A stretch of 19,125 nucleotides of DNA from Candidatus Poseidoniaceae archaeon. Lineage in GTDB: Archaea; Thermoplasmatota; Poseidoniia; Poseidoniales; Poseidoniaceae. This document shows, piece by piece, positions 6,875-13,824 of the stretch. Within the stretch, counting starts at the first letter, position 1. The number at the start of each line of letters is the position of its first letter. The position numbers were made by a program, and so were the translations under genes. The notes under the pieces were generated by a model. It was not told the origin of the DNA. It searched no databases and was given only the letters and a program-made list of their open reading frames with translations. The stretch spans positions 1 to 19,125 of the forward strand of contig JAKUNX010000023.1 of assembly GCA_022451835.1 (NCBI GenBank), written 5' to 3'.

Positions 6875-7315
6875 ATGGTGATGTCAGGCAGTTCAGACGA
6901 CCCTCGTGATAATGTGGGGGAAAATTCTGAAATCATAGATTGGTCATATCAAAACAAAGCTGGTGTTTTATTACGTAAAGGGCGACACTCCGGTTCAAAT
7001 TTTAAAAGAGCAATTCTTGACCGTGCTGATTTAACTGAGGGAGATTTCTCTAACTGCAATTTCAATAGAGCCTCAATGGTTGAGGCTGATTTAATGAAGT
7101 CTGCTTTTGATAATGCTGATTTTAGAGGAGCTGACTTGCGAAAAGCAAGACTGAATTTATCTAATTTCAACAACTGTAAATTCGCTGGTGCTGACCTAAG
7201 AGGCATTCGTGGCAAATATGCAATTTGGCGAGGTAGCGATTGGTGGAATGCTACCTTAGATGCTAGTTTAGAAAAGGCCTTGAAGAAAAAATGGCCAAAA
7301 CCAAGTGACGAATGA
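6875..7315 (+). CDS. Pentapeptide-repeat protein
   Basis: 146 residues. Residues 39-108 are 14 uninterrupted pentapeptides of the A-(D/N)-L-x-x type (for example D-R-A-D-L, V-E-A-D-L, R-G-A-D-L, A-G-A-D-L), which predict a right-handed quadrilateral beta-helix. A Trp-rich end follows (I-W-R-G-S-D-W-W-N-A). There is no signal peptide or membrane segment, so it is likely cytoplasmic. Some family members mimic DNA and bind gyrase (Qnr/MfpA), but those are dimers of about 200 residues, and nothing here shows that role. ATG 6875 is chosen because GAGG at 6864-6867 is 7 bases upstream; ATG 6881 is the alternative. It probably shares a transcript with the winged-helix-like gene. Confidence 0.88.
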   Translation: MVMSGSSDDPRDNVGENSEIIDWSYQNKAGVLLRKGRHSGSNFKRAILDRADLTEGDFSNCNFNRASMVEADLMKSAFDNADFRGADLRKARLNLSNFNNCKFAGADLRGIRGKYAIWRGSDWWNATLDASLEKALKKKWPKPSDE

Positions 7316-7316
7316 T

Positions 7317-7973
7317 TCATTCTTCACTTTCATTGCTTTGCAATTCTACTTTCTTACTTGAGCCATCTTTCAATGCTGCTCTAGCCCGCGCATTGATTAA
7401 TGGTAATGAGGAAAATGCACCGCACAAAAACATGCAAGTCCCACAAAGATAAGTGAAGATCTCGTAAGTCAACAATAAAGCCCCGTTAAGGTTTTCATCA
7501 GATGCAATACGAATCAGATGACTGCCATATAACCCGGAAACAAAACCAATTCCAGCCCCTGTAGTAGCTATTTTTGGCCCTGATTTAAGCAATCTAAATA
7601 GATTAATTGAACCGATAGTTATGAGCGATCCTGAAATAAATAGTCCGATTGATCTAATCAAATAGCCGCCGGATTCTCTCGCATCATCATGAAATTGTTG
7701 ATACTCTTCATTGGTTATTGGCGTATCTGACTGGCTATTTGGCGCTTCTAATAGCCTATCAACTTCGCCTGCTGGAATGTCTTCGAGACTATGAGACTGA
7801 AAATCGGAATAAGCCTGAAATAGGATAATTAGACCGCCAATGAAAATTAAAATTGCTATTGTTTTAGGTCCTTTTCGGTCTTCCCTAACCGGAACACCAC
7901 CCCAAATATCATCTGGAACTGCATCATTATCATCTTCCATGATAATTGAGAAATCAAACTTTTTTTCTGTCAT
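7317..7973 (-). CDS. Membrane protein of unknown function, four predicted helices
   Basis: 218 residues. A ~35-residue acidic cytoplasmic-looking N-terminus leads into helix 1 (38-55). A polar loop of ~45 residues follows, then a helical bundle of three (about 104-126, 134-152 and 165-187) and a charged tail ending in Glu residues. No catalytic or cofactor motif is visible and I do not recognise the family. AAGGTG sits 5 bases before ATG 7973. The upstream thioesterase gene ends 9 bp away, so the two are probably one operon. The stop abuts the stop of the convergent pentapeptide gene with one base between. Confidence 0.72.
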   Translation of the reverse strand: MTEKKFDFSIIMEDDNDAVPDDIWGGVPVREDRKGPKTIAILIFIGGLIILFQAYSDFQSHSLEDIPAGEVDRLLEAPNSQSDTPITNEEYQQFHDDARESGGYLIRSIGLFISGSLITIGSINLFRLLKSGPKIATTGAGIGFVSGLYGSHLIRIASDENLNGALLLTYEIFTYLCGTCMFLCGAFSSLPLINARARAALKDGSSKKVELQSNESEE

Positions 7974-7982
7974 AAAAACACC

Positions 7983-8393
7983 TTATGCCAAATGATTTGC
8001 CAAGCCTTGGGAAAGCCAATCTGGAATTTCAGTAGATTCTAAGGAATCCATATTAACACATACAGTAACTTGTTTAGAGGTCCACAAATGTTCTTCATCT
8101 TGATTATAGAAATCATATTGCCAAGTACATGATTTGGTACCGACTTTAGAAATTGAAATGTGTGCAGATACTATATCGCCATATCGAAGCGGATGGAGAA
8201 AATTTGTTTCAATATTGACTACAGGGAATCCTAGTCGGTGCTCGTTGATAATTTCCGGATAAGAAATGCCACACATTAATTCCCATGCCTCTTCAAAAAA
8301 CCGGTGTGCTAAATCATATATTCTTGGATAATAGGCAATGTTTGCATTATCGATCATTGGATAATCAACACGCCTCTCAAGAGTAACGGCCAT
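7983..8393 (-). CDS. Hotdog-fold acyl-CoA thioesterase (4HBT-like)
   Basis: 136 residues, the usual single-hotdog length. The N-terminal strand and helix V-D-Y-P-M-I-D-N-A-N-I-A-Y-Y-P align with the 4-hydroxybenzoyl-CoA thioesterase signature (V-x-F/Y-x-D-x-D-x2-G-I-V-x-Y-P). Asp15 falls on the catalytic Asp of that enzyme; the earlier Asp and the Gly are not conserved. The following F-P-V-V-N-I-E-T-N-F-L-H-P-L-R-Y-G-D-I-V matches the family core strand and the Y/F-x-D turn. It likely hydrolyses an acyl-CoA, substrate unknown. It is co-directional with, and 9 bp from, a membrane protein gene. Confidence 0.85.
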   Translation of the reverse strand: MAVTLERRVDYPMIDNANIAYYPRIYDLAHRFFEEAWELMCGISYPEIINEHRLGFPVVNIETNFLHPLRYGDIVSAHISISKVGTKSCTWQYDFYNQDEEHLWTSKQVTVCVNMDSLESTEIPDWLSQGLANHLA

Positions 8394-8455
8394 GGATAAT
8401 CCACATGCAGCGTAATGATGAATCCTTGTATTAGGTAATTATTCAACCCGTTGCG

Positions 8456-8463
8456 CTTATATT
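8456..8463 (+). promoter_or_regulatory. TATA box (box A) for the tRNA-Arg gene
   Basis: CTTATATT ends 24 bases before the first tRNA base (8488), the distance expected between an archaeal TATA box and the start of a tRNA transcript. The call rests on position and composition only. Confidence 0.55.
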
Positions 8464-8487
8464 GAGCATTTAGGTCGCATTGAATAA

Positions 8488-8564
8488 GGCCCCATGGTGT
8501 AGCTTGGATATCACACTGGTTTGCGGAACCAGTAACCCGTGTTCGAATCGCGGCGGGGCCGCCA
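8488..8564 (+). tRNA. tRNA-Arg, anticodon GCG, CCA end encoded
   Basis: The cloverleaf can be folded by hand. The acceptor 5' strand GGCCCCA pairs with 8554-8560, giving six Watson-Crick pairs and an A7-C66 mismatch. The D arm starts at 8497 with a U13-U22 mismatch, and G18-G19 is present. The anticodon stem is C-T-G-G-T with A-C-C-A-G and its loop T-T-G-C-G-G-A has anticodon GCG at 8523-8525. The variable loop has 4 bases, and the T arm has loop TTCGAAT (8542-8548) on five pairs. The discriminator is G8561 and CCA is encoded at 8562-8564. GCG reads CGC/CGU arginine codons. No intron. The gene ends one base before the stop of the convergent HAD gene. Confidence 0.93.
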
Positions 8565-8565
8565 T

Positions 8566-9231
8566 TCAAATCTTCCAATGCTTAATTTCCCAATTATTTT
8601 CTATTGCCATCTTTTTCATGGTATTGCCAGGATTTACGGCAATTGGGTTACCGGTAATTCGCATAAACCATGTATCTGCCATAGTATTGCCATAACCATA
8701 ACACTCAACTAAATTATGATTGTTTTCCTTTGCATCCTGTTCAACAACAGGAACCTTGCCTTTCCGTCTTGGAACGCTCCAGCCTCGCTCAGAACCTGAT
8801 AACATGCCTTGGCGACTCTCTGGTCCACAACCGTAAACTGCGTCCATTCCAAGTACCTCTGCCATCGCTTCCGCCATCGGTGCAATAGTTGCTGTAACCA
8901 ACACCAGACGGTGTCCTTGACTTCGATGCCAATCAAGACATTGCTTAGCTTCAATAGGAATTTTTGATGCTAGGTTTTCTTTTGCTAAGCGAGAAGAATA
9001 CTCTTCTAGAACCTCCCATGATGCTAAAGCGAAATGTCCTCGATTTCTTGCCGCATCATATAGTGAACGACCGCGTAATAAATTGCCAAACAGACCAAGA
9101 GTCCACATCACTGTGCCGACTGGAATCCGCCAAGGGCGTCGCTTAGCTAAATCCACGGTTAGCGTTTTTTCACTTGACGAGTCCAGTAGCGTCCCGTCTA
9201 AGTCAAAATACGCAGCAACTTGGTCACTCAT
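8566..9231 (-). CDS. HAD superfamily hydrolase, subfamily IB (phosphoserine-phosphatase-like)
   Basis: 221 residues with all HAD phosphatase motifs in order. Motif I is F-D-L-D-G-T (Asp10 nucleophile, Asp12), motif II L-V-T-A-T (111-115), motif III the Lys in R-R-K-G-K (157/159), and motif IV G-N-T-M-A-D (181-186) with Asn for the first Asp and Asp186 kept. A helical cap (residues ~20-95) sits between motifs I and II, as in the IB group that includes phosphoserine phosphatase and some lipid-phosphate phosphatases. A Mg-dependent phosphomonoesterase is likely; the substrate cannot be read. The tail contains N-P-I-A-V-N-P, typical of the group (P-I-A-V-N-P-D). GGAG lies 7 bases before ATG 9231. 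Confidence 0.88.
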   Translation of the reverse strand: MSDQVAAYFDLDGTLLDSSSEKTLTVDLAKRRPWRIPVGTVMWTLGLFGNLLRGRSLYDAARNRGHFALASWEVLEEYSSRLAKENLASKIPIEAKQCLDWHRSQGHRLVLVTATIAPMAEAMAEVLGMDAVYGCGPESRQGMLSGSERGWSVPRRKGKVPVVEQDAKENNHNLVECYGYGNTMADTWFMRITGNPIAVNPGNTMKKMAIENNWEIKHWKI

Positions 9232-9294
9232 CAGAGGCTCCTCAAATCAATCATACATGAGTCAAACGGCGAATTTGTTACCTTACAGGGAGTT

Positions 9295-9567
9295 TTAATC
9301 GGTCTTTCTTCTATCGCCATAGACTCTTCTTCCAGCCCTATGGTCTTGCCACCAACTCAATTTCTCAGCAAGATTACGAGAGATAAAGAATCCAACTTTG
9401 CGAGGCGTTAAACCATGATTACGCATTGCTCGATCATGAGATAGATTAGCAACTATCGATTGTGCTGAGCATCCATGATTAGCCAAGACAAAACGAGTTA
9501 TCTCTTGCTTCAATCTTTCAAAACGTGCTTTCTTTTGGGCTCCTAATCCCTCGCTTCTGCGCTTCAT
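9295..9567 (-). CDS. Small basic protein, possible DNA- or RNA-binding helix-turn-helix
   Basis: 90 residues, rich in Arg and Lys at both ends (M-K-R-R-S-E and A-G-R-R-V-Y-G-D-R-R-K). The core predicts helices that could make a helix-turn-helix: I-T-R-F-V-L-A-N-H, S-A-Q-S-I-V-A-N-L and T-P-R-K-V-G-F-F-I-S-R-N-L, followed by a hydrophobic strand-like W-W. No zinc ligands are arranged in a motif. I do not recognise the family. It is co-directional with the HAD gene, 63 bp upstream of it. ATG 9567 has no Shine-Dalgarno, so a leaderless transcript is possible. Confidence 0.6.
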   Translation of the reverse strand: MKRRSEGLGAQKKARFERLKQEITRFVLANHGCSAQSIVANLSHDRAMRNHGLTPRKVGFFISRNLAEKLSWWQDHRAGRRVYGDRRKTD

Positions 9568-9628
9568 GAACTATTAAAACAAAGTTAACCCATATCAAAG
9601 AAATGGTGGTTATCCCATCAATAAGTAA

Positions 9629-9982
9629 TTATGAAAAATCTACTGATTGAGTGGTTTTCCAATTGGCAGTAGCGAGTTTTTTAGCCTTGCCATCAGCGAT
9701 TATCGGATTGATAATGGCAAGTTTCCCATGCATTCCATGAACATTAAATTTGACTCGTAATTCTGCGACTCTATCGCGTTGTAGGACTTCCATCTCTTCA
9801 TCTGACAATTCTACTGATGCAAGTTGGTTGCCGCTTATTTTATCCGAAATTTGAAACTCATTGCCTGAGCAACTGAGTGCAGGTCTGAAATCCCAATCAT
9901 CCGGATTATTCATCCAAACTGAAACATCTACTGAGAGGCTGTCTCGTATGTTAACTCTACTAATCTCGACAGTGTCAACCAT
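9629..9982 (-). CDS. Hypothetical soluble protein
   Basis: 117 residues from ATG 9982, with GGAGAG about 10 bases upstream; TTG 9991 is in frame but too close to that site. The sequence alternates polar and hydrophobic residues, suggesting a beta-rich fold. Features include W-M-N-N-P-D-D-W-D-F, S-D-E-E-M-E-V-L helix and V-K-F-N-V-H-G-M-H-G-K-L-A-I-I-N-P. No signal peptide, membrane helix or known motif is seen. The family is not recognised. Gene status rests on a full-length frame free of stops and a plausible ribosome site. Confidence 0.55.
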   Translation of the reverse strand: MVDTVEISRVNIRDSLSVDVSVWMNNPDDWDFRPALSCSGNEFQISDKISGNQLASVELSDEEMEVLQRDRVAELRVKFNVHGMHGKLAIINPIIADGKAKKLATANWKTTQSVDFS

Positions 9983-10035
9983 GTTGTTCAATCTCTCCGA
10001 ATAAATAGATGTAAATTATTGTTTCATCGTGTAAA

Positions 10036-11184
10036 TCACACGGCAATCTCAGTTAAAATCGGAATTTGTATTTCAATAATCACTTCAAGTGTCCAATCAT
10101 TTCCTGGATCTGGATCTGGTAAGCCATCAAACAAAGGGTCTGGGTCGGCTTGTTGGGCGAAGATTGTCCAAGTCCATTCACCTTGTCCATTGCGGAATCC
10201 TGGCTTGTTCAGTAATTGTTGGAGCACGTCTTCAGCAAAATCAGCTGTATAAGTTCCATCTTCCCCATTAGGATTTATGCCGAATCTGTCCATTTCAGCC
10301 TTGGATGTTTCATTGGCAGTAATATTACCTCCTTCGGTTTTAGCAGACTTCTTATATCCATCTTCAGAGATATCTAGTTGAAGTGTAAAATTGTCTTGGG
10401 GGCCAAGTTCTTGATCCAATTCTAGAACTGCAGAAAAGGAAATAATCCTGCCCTCTAAACCTGGAGTGATGGTCTCTTCCCAAGAAGATCCCTGATCAAG
10501 ATATTCATCCCAACTAAAACTGATTTGTTCAGTTTTCCATTCAACTTCAAAGGTTCGTGTTGAAATCTCTAATTCGAAAGTAGTGTATTGAGACGCCCCG
10601 TCGCCATCGGAAATAGTCAGACTCCCACGCTTAGTGCCTGATTTATTGGTTGGCAATAGAACTGAAGATGTTATTGCATCGACATCATTTCGATTGTCGC
10701 CGTCATTGTTGGAATCCTCTGACCAGTCCAAATCCCAAGAGTATAGCAATTCTTTACCCTCAGGGTCAAAACTTTCAGACGCATCTAGTAAAGCAGATTC
10801 TCCAGCCTTAATATTTTCAGGAATTGTCAGATTTAATATTGGTGCACCATTAACCACGATATTTGTTGAGATTTCATCTTCTCCACCGCCACTATTCTTT
10901 ACAGTTAGTGTCACAGTATATATGCCGAATTTTTCATATGTATGTGAAGTAAAACCGATTACTGTTTTTGCAGTTTTCCCATTCCCAAAGTCCCATTCAA
11001 AATCTGTAATAACGCCCTCTACCGCTTCGGAATCACGAGCATCAAGAGTGATTGTTTCGCCTTCTTGAATGTATAGTGGATAAGCTTGCAAGACCGCTCT
11101 AGGGTTAACTGTTGACTCAAAAGCAACACAGCCAGACAATAATACTGAAAATACCATCAAGCAGGACAAGAAGATTGATTTCAT
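10036..11184 (-). CDS. Secreted lipoprotein with two PKD domains
   Basis: 382 residues from ATG 11184, the start that places a normal signal peptide at the N-terminus; upstream in-frame ATGs (11202, 11241) would give an abnormally long basic lead. The signal is M-K-S-I-F-L-S-C-L-M-V-F-S-V-L-L-S-G-C, with a lipobox L-S-G-C and Cys19 as the likely lipidated residue. Residues ~28-111 form a PKD domain (W-D-F-G-N-G at 64-69, then Y-T-V-T-L-T-V). Residues ~112-208 form a second, with an Asp/Asn-rich loop (D-S-N-N-D-G-D) that may bind calcium. The last ~170 residues are beta-rich and unassigned. PKD lipoproteins usually act in adhesion or polymer binding on the outside of the membrane. The exact role here is unknown. 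Confidence 0.82.
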   Translation of the reverse strand: MKSIFLSCLMVFSVLLSGCVAFESTVNPRAVLQAYPLYIQEGETITLDARDSEAVEGVITDFEWDFGNGKTAKTVIGFTSHTYEKFGIYTVTLTVKNSGGGEDEISTNIVVNGAPILNLTIPENIKAGESALLDASESFDPEGKELLYSWDLDWSEDSNNDGDNRNDVDAITSSVLLPTNKSGTKRGSLTISDGDGASQYTTFELEISTRTFEVEWKTEQISFSWDEYLDQGSSWEETITPGLEGRIISFSAVLELDQELGPQDNFTLQLDISEDGYKKSAKTEGGNITANETSKAEMDRFGINPNGEDGTYTADFAEDVLQQLLNKPGFRNGQGEWTWTIFAQQADPDPLFDGLPDPDPGNDWTLEVIIEIQIPILTEIAV

Positions 11185-11289
11185 GCCCTTTCCACCCCTC
11201 ATAATGTAGAGGAATTTCTTCACCCTTCTAATAGTATGCATTATCTCTTAACGATTTGCATCAAAAACTAGTGATTTATTATTTAGCCA

Positions 11290-11658
11290 TTAGAAAGTAA
11301 CTTCTTCTGGTAAATCTCCTATTATTTCGACTCCTTCGAGGTGTTCAATAATATCATCAAGTGAATCATGATTAACAACATTAACATCATTATGATTAGG
11401 CATTATGTCCTCTTCAGCAGTCAATTGTTCAACCTCAACATCACCAGCATCGTATTCGGATATAAGAATCGTCTCGACAACCTCTGAATTCTCTATATCT
11501 TCATTTACTAATTCATGGAATAGTTCATCGGTTATTTCACTAGCCAAAGCAAGGAATTGTGCTTTGTCTGCATCTGTTTCTACAGTTTCTTCTACAGTTT
11601 CTTCCTCTTCAGAATTACTATTTTCAAACAGATTTCGTAACCTGTCTTTAATCCCCAT
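11290..11658 (-). CDS. Small highly acidic protein of unknown function
   Basis: 122 residues from ATG 11658; a GTG at 11679 would add seven. A short basic amphipathic helix (M-G-I-K-D-R-L-R-N-L-F) is followed by a Glu/Thr run and then by helices and strands dense in Glu and Asp (I-T-D-E-L-F-H-E-L, D-D-I-I-E-H-L-E-G-V-E-I-I). There is no membrane helix or metal motif. The basic head with acidic body could allow membrane-surface or nucleic-acid-mimic binding, but that is speculation. It is divergent from the exonuclease gene across ~90 bp and 105 bp upstream of the lipoprotein gene. Confidence 0.6.
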   Translation of the reverse strand: MGIKDRLRNLFENSNSEEEETVEETVETDADKAQFLALASEITDELFHELVNEDIENSEVVETILISEYDAGDVEVEQLTAEEDIMPNHNDVNVVNHDSLDDIIEHLEGVEIIGDLPEEVTF

Positions 11659-11745
11659 AAAGACCGCTATGGCCGGCACTCATTGTAATTTTACCTTTAA
11701 TTGCTCATAGTGAGATTCAATAGGTAGCAATAGTTCCTATGTTAT

Positions 11746-12561
11746 ATGGGTCATGAATTCCTTGCTGATGAGTCAGTACTGGCCTTTGACCTTGAGACAA
11801 CTGGCATCTCAACAAATAATGACCGGATTGTACAAATTGCACTAATAGGTTCCAATTCTAAGGGTGATGCTGTACATTATGAAACTATGATTAATCCTCG
11901 AAGACCAATCCCCTCCGGAGCTAGTAATGTTCACGGAATATTCGATAGTGATGTCAAAAGTTTACCTGATTTCTCACATCATGCTGATGAAATTCATGAA
12001 TTAATTGAGAATTCAGTAATCGTTGGACATAATGTAAGAAGATTTGACATGCCTCTGTTAGATAATGAATTTCGTAGAATTGGCCGATTGCCTCCTAAAC
12101 CGAAAGCGATGATGGATACATTGGAAATTGTAAGGAGAGTCAAAGTCGGTAGACCTCACAATCTGAGCAGCCTCTGTCAAAGACATGGTATTTCATTGGA
12201 TAACGCACATACCGCTGCTGCTGATGCCGCCGCCTCTCTACTCTTGTTTTGGCGTTTAACCATGGATCATGCTTTGATGTTTAGAAATTCGTTGGAAGAA
12301 ATTGAACGTTGGCTTATTCATGGGAAATCTGTTACTGATGATTCTAATCTTGGTAGAGGTTTGAATGACTTAGAAATGCTTGATCCTCTAGGTAAAATTC
12401 GTATCGATGATGGGCATTACATTGTTGCCTTTGGGCGTCATCGAGGGCGACACTTGAGTGAAGTCGCTCAACTTGACCCATCATACATCAATTGGCTGCT
12501 TTCTCCATCAGGTATTGAAGACGAAAATACAAGAAAAATCCTTAGAGATTTTATTTCATGA
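11746..12561 (+). CDS. DnaQ/RNase T-like DEDDh 3'-5' exonuclease with ExoX-type C-terminal domain
   Basis: 271 residues. The exonuclease domain (~8-175) carries every DEDDh residue: Asp15 and Glu17 in F-D-L-E-T-T-G, Asp101 in V-G-H-N-V-R-R-F-D, His155 and Asp160 in N-A-H-T-A-A-A-D. It should remove nucleotides from 3' ends of DNA or RNA using two metal ions. After a linker, residues ~222-262 (I-V-A-F-G-R-H-R-G-R-H-L-S-E-V, then Y-I-N-W-L-L) match the small domain found at the C-terminus of exonuclease X-like proteins (F-G-K-x-K-G, Y-x2-W-L). It is not attached to a polymerase, so a repair or trimming function is more likely than proofreading. It overlaps the convergent nuclease gene by 6 bp (TCATGA). 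Confidence 0.9.
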   Translation: MGHEFLADESVLAFDLETTGISTNNDRIVQIALIGSNSKGDAVHYETMINPRRPIPSGASNVHGIFDSDVKSLPDFSHHADEIHELIENSVIVGHNVRRFDMPLLDNEFRRIGRLPPKPKAMMDTLEIVRRVKVGRPHNLSSLCQRHGISLDNAHTAAADAAASLLLFWRLTMDHALMFRNSLEEIERWLIHGKSVTDDSNLGRGLNDLEMLDPLGKIRIDDGHYIVAFGRHRGRHLSEVAQLDPSYINWLLSPSGIEDENTRKILRDFIS

Positions 12562-13737
12562 ATCTTTTCTAGAATATTCTTCTCCATCTGGAATTGGAGA
12601 CCAGGGTAAAACATCACACCAGTGTCCAATACGCCAAGAATTACGATTAGACATAGCAGATCCTATGAAAATCGGACCGCGATGGTTTGATTCTAACAAT
12701 TCTTCTAACGCTTCTTTTCCGCGATTGTCAAATTTCGCTCCAGTTCTTATTCCCGTTGGGATTACATTACCGGTATTGTCTCTTGGCTCACATAATTCAA
12801 TTACCGCTGAACCACTAGATTGGTCATAATTATGTAACAAAATAACTGCATCTGAAAAATCTCCTTTGTGTAAGGTATTGTTATCATAGCGCCATTGCCA
12901 CCAATGAGGACACCACGCTTTCCAATCACAAAAACCTCCACAACTCTGATCTCCAATGTTCGGTTCTAACGGTATTTTTCCAGGTATTGTTTCCTGCCAA
13001 GCAGCATATGCATCTTCAAGCACATTTTCTCCTATTGCAGCCCATTTAGATGAGTCTGCCGTGTACCATCCTTCGGTTCTAATCGGCGGACCATTTGGGT
13101 TATTATCTCGCAAAATATCACGATATAAGCGCAGTTGACGATTCACTTCTACCTTCAATTCATCTTTAGGTGCTTTTCCAGTTTTCAAGTCAGCTACTAA
13201 CCAGCCAACCATTTTTCCACTTGAATCAACATCTGCCATCAATAAATCAAGTCGACCCATCAATTTACCATTAACAGTCTTTAATTCGCCTTCAACTGCA
13301 ATTGCTAATGATTGTATTTTACGCCATAAGGCGCCAGTGATTTTTTCCTGGTTAAGTCCGGTTATTCCGACATGGTCCAGTAGCATCCTTATTGCGCCTT
13401 TTTGGTGATTAATCGCTTCTTTCCACTTATCTTCTTTCCATTGTGGTCTTCTAGGGGTGGCGTGAAAAACCTCTTTTTCTTCCTCCCAACGAATCTTGAG
13501 TACCCTTTCACCTTCTTTAGGCAACCAACCATCTTCAGTATTGCCAATATGTGAGTAATCTTCCTGCAACAAATCCTCCACTGAAGCGTGTACTGCAGTT
13601 CCAAGTGATGCTGCCATCCCAGCCTTCCTTGGCAACCTTTGTCGGCTTAACCAATACATCCTTGGACAGGTTTCAAACCGGTTCCAAGATGATGGAGATA
13701 TCATGTGGCTAACTTGTTGTTCCACATCATCTGCCAT
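12556..13737 (-). CDS. PD-(D/E)XK nuclease, RecB/AddB/Cas4-like, with predicted 4Fe-4S staple
   Basis: 393 residues from ATG 13737, with AGGG a few bases upstream; ATG 13803 and TTG 13821 are in frame but would overlap the likely promoter of the divergent gene. The family start S-P-S-S-W-N-R-F-E-T-C-P-R-M-Y contains Cys24. S-L-G-T-A-V-H follows with His50, then M-G-R-L-D-L-L (Asp164) and V-A-D-L-K-T-G (Asp183, Lys185), the catalytic metal site. Q-L-R-L-Y is the QxxxY motif. The C-terminal cysteines Cys266-x3-Cys270-x5-Cys276, with Cys24, make the iron-sulfur staple of AddB/Cas4-like nucleases. About 115 further residues form a beta-rich domain I cannot name. Neither a helicase domain nor Cas genes are adjacent, so a repair or recombination role is inferred. 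Confidence 0.87.
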   Translation of the reverse strand: MADDVEQQVSHMISPSSWNRFETCPRMYWLSRQRLPRKAGMAASLGTAVHASVEDLLQEDYSHIGNTEDGWLPKEGERVLKIRWEEEKEVFHATPRRPQWKEDKWKEAINHQKGAIRMLLDHVGITGLNQEKITGALWRKIQSLAIAVEGELKTVNGKLMGRLDLLMADVDSSGKMVGWLVADLKTGKAPKDELKVEVNRQLRLYRDILRDNNPNGPPIRTEGWYTADSSKWAAIGENVLEDAYAAWQETIPGKIPLEPNIGDQSCGGFCDWKAWCPHWWQWRYDNNTLHKGDFSDAVILLHNYDQSSGSAVIELCEPRDNTGNVIPTGIRTGAKFDNRGKEALEELLESNHRGPIFIGSAMSNRNSWRIGHWCDVLPWSPIPDGEEYSRKDS

Positions 13738-13814
13738 AATTCGCCCTAACGGGCAAACATCATCAAACCACCGACACAACAATTGATGGAAGTGTTCATA
13801 CATCGAAGGACAAT

Positions 13815-13818
13815 AGGA
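13815..13818 (+). promoter_or_regulatory. Shine-Dalgarno AGGA deciding the start of PAC2 paralogue 2
   Basis: AGGA lies 6 bases before ATG 13825. The earlier in-frame ATGs at 13783/13786 lack such a site and would add 14 residues not typical of the family. Confidence 0.5.
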
Positions 13819-13824
13819 CAACGC

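Noticed and set aside
6875..7315. Pentapeptide protein as a Qnr-type gyrase-protecting factor
   Set aside because: It is shorter (14 repeats) than Qnr/MfpA proteins and no gyrase context is visible; the repeat alone does not show this function.
10634..11068. Plus-strand 144-codon open frame opposite the PKD lipoprotein gene
   Set aside because: It is a Ser/Pro-rich shadow of Asp/Glu-rich antisense codons, with no ribosome site or motif.
12556..13737. Nuclease as Cas4 of a CRISPR locus
   Set aside because: No cas1/cas2 or repeat array is in the window, and the protein is larger than typical Cas4 (~200 residues).
13743..13754. GCCC-TAAC-GGGC dyad just upstream of the nuclease start as an operator
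   Set aside because: It is only a 4-bp stem and overlaps the likely ribosome site; too short to separate from chance.
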